From: JBBRHQ01 sp963840235
GTDB lineage: Bacteria; Actinomycetota; Thermoleophilia; Solirubrobacterales; 70-9
Assembly (NCBI GenBank): GCA_963840235.1
Contig: CAWIYC010000001.1
Location: 376,450-440,449, forward strand
Length of the DNA: 64,000 nt
Reading direction: 5' to 3'
Under the pieces are notes generated by a model, which ran no database searches, was not told the DNA's origin, and saw only the letters and a program-made list of their open reading frames with translations. Below are positions 9,064 to 21,503 of the stretch, one piece after another. The position numbers were made by a program, and so were the translations under genes. Numbering within the stretch: position 1 is the stretch's first letter; the number at the start of each line of letters is the position of its first letter.

Positions 9064-9145
9064 GCCCACAAGGGTTCCACAGCGACACGGGCCCCGACCC
9101 CCTCCCGCCTCTTTTCCCCTCCTTCTCTATCCTTTTGCCCCGCAA

Positions 9146-9850
9146 ATGGCTTCCGACCGCGCCATACTCCAGGCCGCTCCGCGAACGCAGTTCGGCTCGC
9201 GCACGAGCCGACGCATGCGCCGAGAAGGGCTGGTGCCCGGGGTCGTCTACAGCGGCGGCGCCGAGGCCCGCCCGTTCCAGGTGCCCGAGCGGGCGGCGCA
9301 GCACGTGATCTCCGAGGGTCACGCTCTCTTCGATCTCGCGATCGACGGCTCCGCCGCGGTCCCGGTGGTGGTCAAGGAGCAGCAGCGCCATCCCGTCCGG
9401 GGTGGACTTCAGCACCTCGACCTGCAGGAGGTACGACTCGACGAGGAGATCGAGGCCGAGGTCTCGATCGAGCTCGAGGGCGCCGAGGAAGCCCCCGGCG
9501 TCAAGGAGGGCGGCGTGATGGAGCACGTCACCCGCGAGGTCACGGTGGAGGCCCTCCCGGCCGAGATCCCCGACCGGATCGTCGTCGACGTCTCGACGAT
9601 GGAGATCAACGACACGCTTCAGCTCTCCTCGGTCAGCGCGCCGGCCGGGGTCAAGTTCGTCGCCGACGAGCCCGAGGAGGTCACGATCGCGACGCTCTCG
9701 CCCCCGCGGGTCGAGGAGGAGCCCGAGCCGGAGCTCGAGGAGGAGGCCGGGCTGGTCGGCGAGGAGGGCGAGGCGGTCGAGGGCGAGGAGGCCCCCGCCG
9801 AGGAAGGCGAGCCGGCCGAGGCGGACTCGGGCGACTCCGACGGGGAGTAG
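9146..9850 (+). CDS. rplY: 50S ribosomal protein L25/general stress protein Ctc
   Basis: Binds 5S rRNA in the large ribosomal subunit. At 234 residues it is the long CTC-type form. The N-terminal L25 domain (residues 1-95) has the GSRTSRRMRREGLVPGVVY signature. The C-terminal beta domain (about 100-190) holds LPAEIPDRIVVDVS. The last 45 residues are a Glu-rich low-complexity tail common in high-GC Gram-positives. The ATG at 9146 begins MASDRAIL. The TAG stop is followed in the same frame by pth, a pairing seen in many actinobacteria. Confidence 0.96.
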   Translation: MASDRAILQAAPRTQFGSRTSRRMRREGLVPGVVYSGGAEARPFQVPERAAQHVISEGHALFDLAIDGSAAVPVVVKEQQRHPVRGGLQHLDLQEVRLDEEIEAEVSIELEGAEEAPGVKEGGVMEHVTREVTVEALPAEIPDRIVVDVSTMEINDTLQLSSVSAPAGVKFVADEPEEVTIATLSPPRVEEEPEPELEEEAGLVGEEGEAVEGEEAPAEEGEPAEADSGDSDGE

Positions 9851-9853
9851 CCC

Positions 9854-10510
9854 CTGTCGATCTTCCGCCGTCTGGGAAGCCGCGGCGACGACGAGCGCGG
9901 TGGCGACAGGATCCTGGTCATCGGCCTCGGCAATCCCGGTCCCCGCTACGAGCGGACCCGCCACAACATCGGATTCGAGATCGCGGACGAGCTCGGGCGC
10001 CGCTGGGAGCTTCCGAGGCCCCGGAAACGCTTCGGCGGCCTGATCTCCGAGGGCAGGACGGGCCCGGGCGGAGCACGGGTCGCGGTCCTGTTGCCGCAGA
10101 CCTACATGAACGAGTCGGGCACCGCCGCCGGTCCCGCAAGGGGGGAGATGCGGGCGCCGCTCGACCACGTAGTCGTCCTCCACGACGAGATAGACCTCGA
10201 TTTCGGCGAGGTGCGGGTGAGGCTCGGCGGCGGGCTCGCAGGCCACAACGGCCTCAAGAGCCTGCGCCGGGGCCTCGGCGGTCCAGGCTTCTGGCGGGTG
10301 CGGGCCGGCATCGGGCGCCCTGACTCGACCGATCCCGAGGTCGTCTCCTCCCATGTGCTGTCCCGGTTCGCCGAGCCTGCCGACGAGGTCGAGGCCCTGG
10401 TCGGCAGCGCGGCCGACGAGGCCGAGCGGCTGGTGGAGCGGATCGCGAGCGGGGAGGCAGCAGGAGAGGCCGAGAGCGCAAAGCACAAGACCGAGGAGGG
10501 CGAGGCGTGA
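9854..10510 (+). CDS. pth: peptidyl-tRNA hydrolase, apparent CTG start
   Basis: Recycles peptidyl-tRNAs released from stalled ribosomes. The conserved core is complete: IGLGNPGPRYERTRHNIGFE with the catalytic His, PQTYMNESG, HDEIDLDFG and GLAGHNGLKS. Its frame is the same as that of rplY and is closed by the rplY TAG at 9848-9850, so translation must start between 9851 and the GLGNPG segment. No ATG, GTG or TTG lies there in frame. CTG at 9854 has GGGGAG 6 nt upstream (9842-9847, inside the rplY end), giving MSIFRRLGSRGDD and a 218-residue protein of normal length. The stop overlaps the next GTG (GTGA), indicating coupling. Confidence 0.93.
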   Translation: MSIFRRLGSRGDDERGGDRILVIGLGNPGPRYERTRHNIGFEIADELGRRWELPRPRKRFGGLISEGRTGPGGARVAVLLPQTYMNESGTAAGPARGEMRAPLDHVVVLHDEIDLDFGEVRVRLGGGLAGHNGLKSLRRGLGGPGFWRVRAGIGRPDSTDPEVVSSHVLSRFAEPADEVEALVGSAADEAERLVERIASGEAAGEAESAKHKTEEGEA

Positions 10511-11229
10511 GTGAGCTGACGAGCTACGAGGTCACCGGCGACGGTGTCGCTCTGCTGAGGCTGGAGCGACCCGGCGCCCGCAACGCCATCAACACGCAGA
10601 TGCTGGCCGAGATGCTCGAACACCTGGCGGTCGCCCGCGGCGACGATGCGGTGCGGGTGCTGGTCTTCTCCTCCGCCGATCAGATGGGCTTCTCCGCCGG
10701 CGCCGACGTCAAGGAGGACCTCGACGACGAGGGCAAGGTGCGCCGGATGCAGCTCTTCGCCGACCTATACGACGAGATCACGGCCTTCCCCAAACCGACG
10801 GTCGCGGCCTGCCACGGCGACGTCGTCGGCGGCGGCGCCGAGATCGCCGTCGCCTGCGACATCAGGGTCGGCGGCTCGAACCTGAGGATGCGCTTCCCGG
10901 GAGCCGCGCTCGGGGTCCCCGTCGGCCCGGCCCGCCTGGTCACCCTCTGCGGGCTCGCCACCGCCAAGTACCTGCTGCTGAGCTCGCGCACCGTCGGCGC
11001 CGACGAGGCCCTGCGGGTCGGGCTCGTCAACCGGGTCGCGCCGGCTGCCGGCACCGAGGAGGCCGCCCTCGATCTCGCCGCCGAGGTCGCCGCGCACCCG
11101 CCCGAGGCGGTGGCCCTGATCAAGAGGATGCTGCACCAGTGGGACGCCGTCGAAGAGCGCTCCCGCGCGGAGGGCGAGGGGCAGGTCGAGTGGCAGCGCT
11201 CCGGCCCCGGCCTGCCCTACAGCGACTGA
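10507..11229 (+). CDS. enoyl-CoA hydratase/isomerase family protein
   Basis: Crotonase-fold enzyme of 240 residues that starts at a GTG overlapping the pth stop. The oxyanion-hole segments are visible: FSAGADVKEDL (residues 60-70) and GDVVGGGAEIAVACDIR (about 100-116), where the GAE glutamate matches the first catalytic Glu of hydratases. The second catalytic Glu is not obvious, because the corresponding region reads PAARLVTLCGL-like. The reaction could therefore be hydration, isomerisation or hydrolysis. The C-terminal LIKRMLHQWDAV helix is typical. Fatty-acid or acyl-CoA metabolism is likely; the substrate is unknown. Confidence 0.88.
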   Translation: MSELTSYEVTGDGVALLRLERPGARNAINTQMLAEMLEHLAVARGDDAVRVLVFSSADQMGFSAGADVKEDLDDEGKVRRMQLFADLYDEITAFPKPTVAACHGDVVGGGAEIAVACDIRVGGSNLRMRFPGAALGVPVGPARLVTLCGLATAKYLLLSSRTVGADEALRVGLVNRVAPAAGTEEAALDLAAEVAAHPPEAVALIKRMLHQWDAVEERSRAEGEGQVEWQRSGPGLPYSD

Positions 11230-11237
11230 GATCTCAG
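11226..11237. promoter_or_regulatory. perfect 12-bp palindrome at the end of the enoyl-CoA hydratase gene
   Basis: CTGAGATCTCAG is a perfect palindrome that overlaps the hydratase stop codon and lies 68 bp before the GTG of mfd. Position and symmetry would suit a dimeric regulator of mfd or a short transcription stop. There is no further evidence. Confidence 0.25.
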
Positions 11238-11304
11238 CAAGCGATGGTGAACCGGAGGCGTTCGTAGCTGCTTTGCGTGTGGCTAGCCTGTTGAGCACCT
11301 GACC

Positions 11305-14693
<3,389 letters not shown>

Positions 14694-14697
<4 letters not shown>

Positions 14698-16025
14698 GTC
14701 CCGACCCCAGGAAGCCCAAGGGCCCGGCGAAGCAGGCCCCCACCCCTCGCCACCGGGCGCGCCGGATCGGCGTCGTCGCCTTCGGCGTCGCCTTCGTCGC
14801 CCTCTTCGTCGGCTTCGCAGTCGCCCAGGGGATCGGGCAGCCGAGCGTTCCATCGGACTCGATCGCCGTCGTCGAGGACGCCGCCAGCGGCACCTCGCCG
14901 ATCACCAAGGAGCAGTTCGACCGGGCGCTGAAGCAGACCGCGGCCCGGTCGGGTCTCCAGGACGTGCCAAAGCCCAGCAGCAAGCAGTACAGCGACATCA
15001 GGGACGCCGCCATCGGCGACCTGCTCGACACCGTCTGGATCCAGTCGGAGGCCGCCGAGCAGGGGATTTCGGTCAGCAAGGAGAAGGTCGCCAAGCAGTT
15101 GGAGCAGATCAAGAAGCAGAACTTCAAGACCGAGGCCGAATACCAGCAGTTCATCGAGCGCTCGGGTTACAACCAGGAGGAGATCAACCTCCGGGTCGAG
15201 CTGCAGCTGCTGAGCACCGCAATCCAGACCAAGGTCAGCAATAACGCGCCGACGGTGTCCGACCGCCAGGTGCACGATTACTACGACGCGGCGGAATCCC
15301 AGTTCTCGGTTCCCGAGACTCGCGACGTGCGGCTGATCCTGAACAAGGACAAGGCCAAGGTCGAGCAGGCCAAGGCGGCGCTGGAGGCCGACGACTCGGC
15401 GGCGAGCTGGAACAAGGTCGCCAAGCAGTACTCGACCGACCCGAGCTCGAAGGACAACGGCGGCCTGCGCCAGGGGCTGACCGAAGGCCTGGTCGAGGAG
15501 CCGCTGAACGGCGACGTCTTCGACGCCGAGATCGGCAATATCGAGGGGCCGGTCAAGACCCAGCTGGGCTACTACGTATTCGAGATCGAGAAGGTCTCGC
15601 CGGCCTCCACCCAGCCGTTCTCGAAGGTGGAGGCCCAGATCCGCTCCCAGCTCGAGCAGCAGGCCCAGCAAAATGCCTTCTCCCAGTTCGTCACCAGTTA
15701 CGGCACCAAGTGGCAGTCGCGGACTTTCTGCGCCGACGGCTACGTCGTCAACCGCTGCGCGAATTACACGGGCAGCGGCCACCCCGAGGGCGCCCCGCCC
15801 GCCTGCTACGAGGCGAACCCGAAGGGCGGGCTCCCCGATGCCTGCCCGGCCCCGGTGCTGGCACTCTCGCCGGCGCTTCCGGGCACCGTCACCCTGCTGA
15901 CCCCGCAGGGGACGCGGCTGCCGCAGCGGCCGATCCCGGCCGGGTTGAAGCCGGTCAAGTCCAGCGGGCTCTCCGGAGCGGTACCGGGCGCGACGACGCC
16001 CGGAGCGGTACCGGGCGCGCCCTGA
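14694..16025 (+). CDS. membrane-anchored parvulin-type peptidyl-prolyl isomerase (SurA/PrsA-like foldase)
   Basis: Starts at the GTG at 14694 that overlaps the mfd stop (443 residues). The N-terminus has PRHRARR and one transmembrane helix at about residues 21-42, so the enzyme faces the outside. A SurA-type N-terminal helical domain (EEINLRVELQLL) is followed by a PpiC parvulin domain around 200-305, with the pattern STDPSSKDNGGLR and GYYVFEIEKV. The C-terminal 110 residues hold several cysteines and a Pro-rich tail ending in two copies of a GAVPGA repeat, encoded by a direct DNA repeat near 15977-16020. A role in folding exported proteins is inferred from the family. Confidence 0.9.
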
Positions 16026-16035
16026 TCGGGGGGCC

Positions 16036-16893
16036 GTGTCCGACCCCCAGCGCAGCGCCGAAGCCGTTGCCCGGCTCGACGCGATCACGCGGCGTTTGCG
16101 GAGAGAGTGCCCATGGGACCGCGAGCAGGACGAGCGCTCGATCGTCCCCCACACGGTCGAGGAGGCTTACGAGCTGGCCGACGCGGCGGAGACCGGCGAC
16201 GACTCCAAGTTGCTCGACGAGCTCGGCGACGTCCTCTTTCAGGTCCACTTCCTCTCCCTGTTGCTGGAGGAACGCGGGGCGGGGGACATGGCGGCGGTCG
16301 CCGAGCACTGCCGCGAGAAGCTGATCCGGCGCCATCCGCATGTCTTCGGCCCCGGCGAGCAGGCACCGGGCGCCTCGGCCGCGGGTCCTGTCGCGGCAGA
16401 GGACTCCTCGTCCTCGCAGGCTGCGGGCGAGGAGCCCACCGCCGCGCCACCCGCGGAAGAGGCGTCGGAGGTCGGTCCACTGGATGCGGATGAGGTGCTC
16501 GGGCAGTGGGACCGGATCAAGCGGGAGGTGGAAGGGCAGGGCGAGGGGGACGACCTCTTCGCCGACGTGCCCGAGAACCTGCCGGCGCTGCTCTACGCGC
16601 GCAAGCTCCAGCGCCGTGCCGTCAACCGCAGCGGTGACGCCGGCCTCAGCCCGAGCCCGCTGGAGGCGGCCGGCCGCGCCCGCGAGGCCCTGGCCGAGCT
16701 CGAGGCGCTCGCCGCCGAAGGTGAGGATGCCGGCCCAGAGGCGCCCCCCGAGACCCGGGCGGCGATCGAGCGTGTCCTCGGAGAATCCCTGTTCGCCGTC
16801 GTCGACACCGCCCGCCAGCTCCGCTGCGATCCCGAGCTTGCGCTGCGAGCCGCGGCATCCAGGTACAGGAAGCGTCAGGCGCTCTCCAAGTGA
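16036..16893 (+). CDS. mazG: MazG family nucleoside triphosphate pyrophosphohydrolase
   Basis: Hydrolyses non-canonical or excess NTPs to NMP and PPi. The GTG start at 16036 gives 285 residues. Residues 15-110 carry the metal-binding pattern EEAYELADA followed by ELGDVLFQVHF (ExxE and ExxD). RRHPHVFG closes the first domain. A 60-residue Ala/Glu/Ser-rich linker then leads to a second, weaker MazG half with WDRIKREVEGQ and LPALLYARKLQRRAV. This resembles full-length two-domain MazG with an expanded linker. It lies 10 bp after the parvulin gene and 16 bp before eno, so all are probably co-transcribed. Confidence 0.93.
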   Translation: MSDPQRSAEAVARLDAITRRLRRECPWDREQDERSIVPHTVEEAYELADAAETGDDSKLLDELGDVLFQVHFLSLLLEERGAGDMAAVAEHCREKLIRRHPHVFGPGEQAPGASAAGPVAAEDSSSSQAAGEEPTAAPPAEEASEVGPLDADEVLGQWDRIKREVEGQGEGDDLFADVPENLPALLYARKLQRRAVNRSGDAGLSPSPLEAAGRAREALAELEALAAEGEDAGPEAPPETRAAIERVLGESLFAVVDTARQLRCDPELALRAAASRYRKRQALSK

Positions 16894-16909
16894 AAGACTG
16901 GCGGGCCCG

Positions 16910-18205
16910 ATGAGCCAGATCAAGAAGATCCACGCCCGTCAGATCCTCGACTCGCGCGGCAATCCGACGGTGGAGGTCGAGGTGGCGCTGAGCTCGGGCG
17001 CCCGCGGCCTCGCCGCGGTCCCCTCGGGCGCATCCACCGGGGAGTTCGAGGCGGTCGAGCTGCGCGACGAAGGCGATGCCTGGAACGGCAAGGGGGTGGG
17101 CCGGGCGGTCGCCAACGTCAACGGCGAGATAGCCGGGGCTCTGAGCGGAGCCCGCGCCGCCGAGCAGCGGTCGCTGGACCAGACGATGATCGAGCTCGAC
17201 GGCACCCCGAACAAGGGCAGGCTCGGCGCCAATGCGATCCTCGGCGTCTCCCTGGCGGCGGCGAAGGCCGCCGCGGCCGAGGCCGGGCAGCCGCTCTACC
17301 TCTACCTTGCCGAGCTCTACGGCGGTGGCGAGCCAGGGATGATGCCGGTGCCGATGATGAACGTGCTCAACGGCGGCGCCCACGCCGACAACTCGGTCGA
17401 CTTCCAGGAGTTCATGATCGTTCCCGCCGGTGCGGGCAGCTTTTCAGAGTGCCTGCGGTTCGGGGTGGAGGTGTTCCACGCGCTGAAGAAGACTCTGTCG
17501 GCACGGGGGCTCGCGACCGCGGTCGGGGACGAGGGCGGCTTCGCCCCCGACCTGCCCTCGAACGAGGCAGCGTTGGAGTGCGTCCTCGAGGGCGTCTCGG
17601 CGGCCGGTTACGAGCCCGGCCGCGACCTCTTCATCGCCCTCGACCCGGCGACCAGCGAGTTCTTCGACGCCGGCTCCTACGTGCTCGAGCACGAGGGCCG
17701 TTCACTGGGCCCGGCCGAGATGGCCGCCTACTGGGAGGATGCCTGCGACCGCCACCCGATCGTCTCGATCGAGGACGGCATGGACGAGGAGGACTGGGAG
17801 GGCTGGAAGCTGCTCACCGAAGCCCTTGGCGCGCGCGTGCAGCTTGTCGGCGACGATAATTTCGTCACCAACCCCAAGCGCCTGCGCCGCGGCATCGAGT
17901 TGGGCGTTGCAAACTCGATTCTCGTCAAGCTCAACCAGATCGGGACCCTGACCGAGACCCTGGAGACGATCCGGATCGCACACGACGCCGGTTACACCAC
18001 GGTCATCTCACATCGCTCCGGCGAGACCGAGGACACGACCATCGCCGACCTCGCGGTCGGGACCGGGGCCGGGCAGATCAAGACCGGGGCGCCGTCGCGG
18101 TCCGATCGGGTGGCCAAGTACAACCGGCTGCTGCGGATCGAGGAGGAGCTCGGGGCGGCCGCAAACTTCCCCGGATTGCAGGCATTCCCCCAGCACCCGG
18201 GTTAG
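16910..18205 (+). CDS. eno: enolase
   Basis: Interconverts 2-phosphoglycerate and phosphoenolpyruvate in glycolysis. The product is 431 residues from the ATG at 16910. All hallmarks are present: RQILDSRGNPTVEVEV, the mobile loop SGASTGEFEAVELRD, VGDEGGFAPDL, the metal ligands in SIEDGMDEEDW and GDDNFVTN, and the signature ILVKLNQIGTLTET with the catalytic lysine, then SHRSGETED. Position 2 of the VGDDNFVTN motif is Asn where Leu is more common; this is unlikely to matter. The eno/FtsB order is conserved in actinobacteria. Confidence 0.98.
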   Translation: MSQIKKIHARQILDSRGNPTVEVEVALSSGARGLAAVPSGASTGEFEAVELRDEGDAWNGKGVGRAVANVNGEIAGALSGARAAEQRSLDQTMIELDGTPNKGRLGANAILGVSLAAAKAAAAEAGQPLYLYLAELYGGGEPGMMPVPMMNVLNGGAHADNSVDFQEFMIVPAGAGSFSECLRFGVEVFHALKKTLSARGLATAVGDEGGFAPDLPSNEAALECVLEGVSAAGYEPGRDLFIALDPATSEFFDAGSYVLEHEGRSLGPAEMAAYWEDACDRHPIVSIEDGMDEEDWEGWKLLTEALGARVQLVGDDNFVTNPKRLRRGIELGVANSILVKLNQIGTLTETLETIRIAHDAGYTTVISHRSGETEDTTIADLAVGTGAGQIKTGAPSRSDRVAKYNRLLRIEEELGAAANFPGLQAFPQHPG

Positions 18206-18241
18206 TGAAGGCATGCGGGCCCCGACCGCGAAGGGACGGTC

Positions 18242-18628
18242 GTGCCGGCAAGCGCCCACGCCGCCAAGGTCCGCTCCCCCCGCCGGACTCGGCGGGCGCC
18301 TGCCCGGCGTCCCGCCGCCAGGCGCCGGCCGGCGCAGCGGCGTGGCGCCAGTCGCGTGCGCTGGGACAAGGTCGGCCGGATCGCCCTGACCCTGGTGCTC
18401 GCCGGAGTCCTCTTCTCCTACCTGAACCCGGCGATCGACTTCGTCCACACCTACCGTGCCACCACCGCCGCCAAGGAGGAGCTGCACCGCCTGCAGGCGG
18501 AGAACACCCGCCTGCACCATCGCGTCCAGTCGGCCGACGAGCCTCTAGTGCTCGAGCGCGAGGCGCGCCGCCAGGGCATGGTCGCGCCGGGCGAGCGCGC
18601 CTACGTGGTTCACGGCCTCCGGGGCTGA
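18242..18628 (+). CDS. septum formation initiator FtsB/DivIC family protein
   Basis: Encodes 128 residues from a GTG. The first 40 residues are very basic (Arg/Ala/Pro-rich) and cytoplasmic. A single transmembrane helix spans about 46-64, followed by a coiled coil (TAAKEELHRLQAENTRLHHRVQ) and the family segment EREARRQGMVAPGERAYVV. FtsB/DivIC proteins form a complex with FtsL and FtsQ that activates septal peptidoglycan synthesis. Position directly after eno is the usual actinobacterial arrangement and supports the assignment. Confidence 0.92.
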   Translation: MPASAHAAKVRSPRRTRRAPARRPAARRRPAQRRGASRVRWDKVGRIALTLVLAGVLFSYLNPAIDFVHTYRATTAAKEELHRLQAENTRLHHRVQSADEPLVLEREARRQGMVAPGERAYVVHGLRG

Positions 18629-18656
18629 GGCAGGGCCCGGGCCCGGAGGTCCGGCA

Positions 18657-20831
18657 GTGGTGACCGTCGGCCCGGGCCCCTACCTGCTCGGGGCCTTCGA
18701 GCTGGCGTTCGTCGTCCTTTCCTTCGCGCTGTCGGGGTTGGCCCTGCGCTCGCGTCTTCTGCCCGCCTGGAGTGGGGCGCCCGCGAGGCTGGTGGAGGCG
18801 GTGGCCGGCGTCGCCCTGCTGATCTGGACGGCGGAGCTGCTGGGCGCAGTCGGCCTCTTGCGGGATTGGGCGCTGATCGCATCATCGCTGCTGATCGCCG
18901 TGGCGGCGTTGCTTTGGTCTTCGCGAAGCCACCGGGGGTGGGCGAGCGCGGGCTGGCCTCCGGCGCCGCCGGTCCCGGGCCTGGCGATCCTGATCAGCGT
19001 CGGGGTGATCGCCGTTGTCGTCGCCCACTGGGGCTTCGAGACAAAGTACGCGCTCGATTCGGGAATCGTCAATTTCGACTCGCTCTGGTACCACATGCCG
19101 TTCGCCGTGGACATCGCCCAGAGCGGCTCGACAACCGCCCTGCACCAAACCGACACGGTCTTCGTCAACTGGTTCTACCCGCAGAACTCCGAGCTTCTCC
19201 ACGCCGTCGCAATCCTGCTGACCGGCCGCGATACCGTTTCGCTGTTCGTCAACTTCGGTTGGCTGGCGATCACCCTGCTCGCCGCCTGGTGCGTGGGCCG
19301 CCCCTACGGGCGCGGGCCGCTGACGGTCACGGCCGCGGCGATCCTGCTCGAGTGCCACACCCTGGTGGTGCGGGAGCCGGGCGCCGCCAAGAACGACCTG
19401 GCGGCGGCGGCGCTGGTGCTGGCGGCGGCGGCGATCCTGATCAACGCCTGGGAGGCGCAGAGGGCAGGCGGCGGGGGGCAGGGGGATGTCGCCGAGGGCT
19501 CGATCGGCCCCGGTTGGGCCCTGGCCGCCGCCGGGCTCGCCGCCGGGCTCGCCGCCGGGACCAAGGTGACGGTGCTGGCCGCGGTGTTCGCGCTGACGAT
19601 CGCGGCGATCACCCTCTCGCCCCAGGGCCGCCGAGGTGCCGCCGCGGCCTGGTGGCTCATCCCTGCCCTCGCGGGCAGCGGCTTCTGGTACCTGCGCAAC
19701 CTGATCGCCGCCGGCAACCCGATCCCGCAGATCCGCCACCTCGGCCCGATCTCGCTCCCCGGCCCCGAGCGGGATCAGATCGGCCGCCCGGACTTCAACG
19801 TCCTCCATTACGCCACCGACACCGGAGTCTGGCGCGAGTACTTCGCCCCCGGCCTGCACCAGGCCTTCGGCCTGCTCTGGCCGCTGGTCCTTGTCGGCGC
19901 CCTGGCGGGGGCGTTGATCGCCCTCGTGCGCGGCCCCAACCGGGCCGTGCGCTGGACCGGGGGCGTCGCCCTTTTCGCGATGGCCGCCTACCTGGCGACG
20001 CCGCTGAGCGCAGCCGGCGCCGACGGCGTCCCCGTCGCCTTCGCGATCAACATCCGCTTCGTCATCCCGGCCCTTCTGCTCGGGTTGGTGCTGCTGCCGC
20101 TGGCCCCCGCCCTTGGCCCACCGCGGCGGCAGTGGCTGCTTCTGGGGGCACTGGTGGCGGTGCTGGTGGTGACCGACCGCTCCGACGCCGTCCTGCGCGA
20201 CCCGGAGCGGCTCTTCGGCCTGCTGGTGGCGCTTCTCGCCGTGGCCGTGCCGGCCGCCCTCATCCTCGCCCGCTCCCGGGGCGTTGCCACCGGCCTCGTG
20301 ATCGGGGGCGCCGCCGCGCTTGCGCTCGCGGTCCTCGCCATCGGCTACCCGGTCCAGCGCGACTACCTGCGCCAGCGCTTCACCGACTTCGACCCATCGA
20401 TGCACCTCGACAGCGCCTACCGCTGGGCCAACGGTGTCAGCGACGCCCGCATCGGCCTGGCCGGGACAACGGCCGGCTTTCTCGGCTACGGCTTCTACGG
20501 GCCCGATCTCTCCAACCGCGTCATCTACCTCGGGGTCGAGGGTCCCCACGGGGCCTTCAACGCGATCCCGACCTGCAGGAAGTTCCGGGCCGCCGTCAAC
20601 CGCGCCGACCTCGACTACCTGGTCACCGCTCCCTTCCTCAACTTCATCCACCCCGAGGACCCCTTGCGCTCGCCGGAGGCCGCCTGGCTGCGCGGGGAGC
20701 GGGCGGTGGTGCCCGTCAACCGCGACGGGCCGGTGACGGTGTGGGGGGTCCGCGGCCGGCTCGACCCCGCGGGTTGCAGTCGCATCGGCAATGCCCCCCA
20801 GCGCTACATCCCCGACCAGCCCGGCACCTGA
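18657..20831 (+). CDS. polytopic membrane glycosyltransferase-like protein (GT-C type)
   Basis: Encodes 724 residues from the GTG at 18657, which has GGAGG 7 nt upstream; the adjacent GTG at 18660 is 10 nt away. About 12-14 transmembrane segments are predicted by eye. The first large outer loop holds FDSLWYHMPF (D141, H146), the acidic/His pattern of GT-C glycosyltransferases that use polyprenyl-phosphate sugars. A soluble C-terminal domain of about 130 residues follows. The assignment to GT-C is by architecture; donor and acceptor are unknown. A role in cell-envelope glycan synthesis fits the preceding division gene only loosely. Confidence 0.75.
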   Translation: MVTVGPGPYLLGAFELAFVVLSFALSGLALRSRLLPAWSGAPARLVEAVAGVALLIWTAELLGAVGLLRDWALIASSLLIAVAALLWSSRSHRGWASAGWPPAPPVPGLAILISVGVIAVVVAHWGFETKYALDSGIVNFDSLWYHMPFAVDIAQSGSTTALHQTDTVFVNWFYPQNSELLHAVAILLTGRDTVSLFVNFGWLAITLLAAWCVGRPYGRGPLTVTAAAILLECHTLVVREPGAAKNDLAAAALVLAAAAILINAWEAQRAGGGGQGDVAEGSIGPGWALAAAGLAAGLAAGTKVTVLAAVFALTIAAITLSPQGRRGAAAAWWLIPALAGSGFWYLRNLIAAGNPIPQIRHLGPISLPGPERDQIGRPDFNVLHYATDTGVWREYFAPGLHQAFGLLWPLVLVGALAGALIALVRGPNRAVRWTGGVALFAMAAYLATPLSAAGADGVPVAFAINIRFVIPALLLGLVLLPLAPALGPPRRQWLLLGALVAVLVVTDRSDAVLRDPERLFGLLVALLAVAVPAALILARSRGVATGLVIGGAAALALAVLAIGYPVQRDYLRQRFTDFDPSMHLDSAYRWANGVSDARIGLAGTTAGFLGYGFYGPDLSNRVIYLGVEGPHGAFNAIPTCRKFRAAVNRADLDYLVTAPFLNFIHPEDPLRSPEAAWLRGERAVVPVNRDGPVTVWGVRGRLDPAGCSRIGNAPQRYIPDQPGT

Positions 20832-20907
20832 CCCTCCCCAATGCCGGTCCGAACCCTCCGAGCTGAAGCAAGGGGGGGCGATCGCTCTCTCGCCTATGCT
20901 TGCGCCG

Positions 20908-21108
20908 ATGAGCGACGAGGGTTTCAAGGAAGGCGACCCGATTTGGGTCATGCAGGCTGATGGCTCCGCCCGTCCCGGGGTCTTCGTCGGCGAGGGCGAG
21001 GCGGCAGCCTGGTTCGGCGGCCCGCCGACTGTCTACGTCGCCTACCCCGAGACCAGGTCGGGCGAGGCTGTCGAGTTCGACCGCGTCACCGCCCGCGAGG
21101 AGGAGTGA
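20908..21108 (+). CDS. conserved-looking small protein, function unknown
   Basis: Encodes 66 residues from the ATG at 20908 (MSDEGFKEGDPIWV); an in-frame ATG at 20896 would add four residues. The sequence is acidic, with a beta-rich pattern (DPIWVMQADGSARPGVFVGEG, then TVYVAYPETRSGEAVEF) resembling a small SH3-like barrel. No family is recognised. Its stop overlaps the GTG of the next gene, indicating a two-gene unit. Confidence 0.65.
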   Translation: MSDEGFKEGDPIWVMQADGSARPGVFVGEGEAAAWFGGPPTVYVAYPETRSGEAVEFDRVTAREEE

Positions 21109-21437
21109 TCGCATACCCGATCGAGAACGCCCTGTTCCAGTGGGAGGAGGGATGGCGCCGCCTCGGTGAGCTCCGGGCCGACCCCGCCGCTCAGCGAAGG
21201 GCCGACCGCGTCATCGGCGCTGTCCGCGACGAGCTCCGCCGCCGCATCGGCCCAACCTTTCGCGTCGGCGAGCTGGCCGACCTCTACGCCGGCGGCACCG
21301 ACTGGTGCCTGGCCGTCGCCACCGCGGCCGACCCCGAGCCTCCGCTGGACCCCCAGACCCTCGCCGATGCCGCCTTCTGGAACTACCTCAGGGGTGCCAG
21401 CGACTACGCGGGCGGGCGCCAGCTGGCCTTCGACTGA
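21105..21437 (+). CDS. hypothetical protein, alpha-helical
   Basis: Encodes 110 residues from a GTG that overlaps the preceding stop (GTGA). The sequence is helical: a Trp-rich start (ALFQWEEGWRRLGEL), an Arg-rich helix (RADRVIGAVRDELRRRIG) and the segment FRVGELADLYAGGTDWCLAVA. The pattern is that of a small cytosolic protein. No catalytic motif or named family is recognised. Coupling to the preceding small gene suggests the two products act together. Confidence 0.7.
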   Translation: MIAYPIENALFQWEEGWRRLGELRADPAAQRRADRVIGAVRDELRRRIGPTFRVGELADLYAGGTDWCLAVATAADPEPPLDPQTLADAAFWNYLRGASDYAGGRQLAFD

Positions 21438-21503
21438 CGGCCGGGACTTCGGGTTCAGGGCCAGATGGGCGGCAGCGCCCGGCGACTGCTGCCGCGAGGG
21501 GTG

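Noticed and set aside
18866..20951. Very long open frames on both strands over the membrane glycosyltransferase gene
   Set aside because: High-GC shadow frames; only the frame starting at 18657 gives a hydrophobic, multi-span protein with a good ribosome site.
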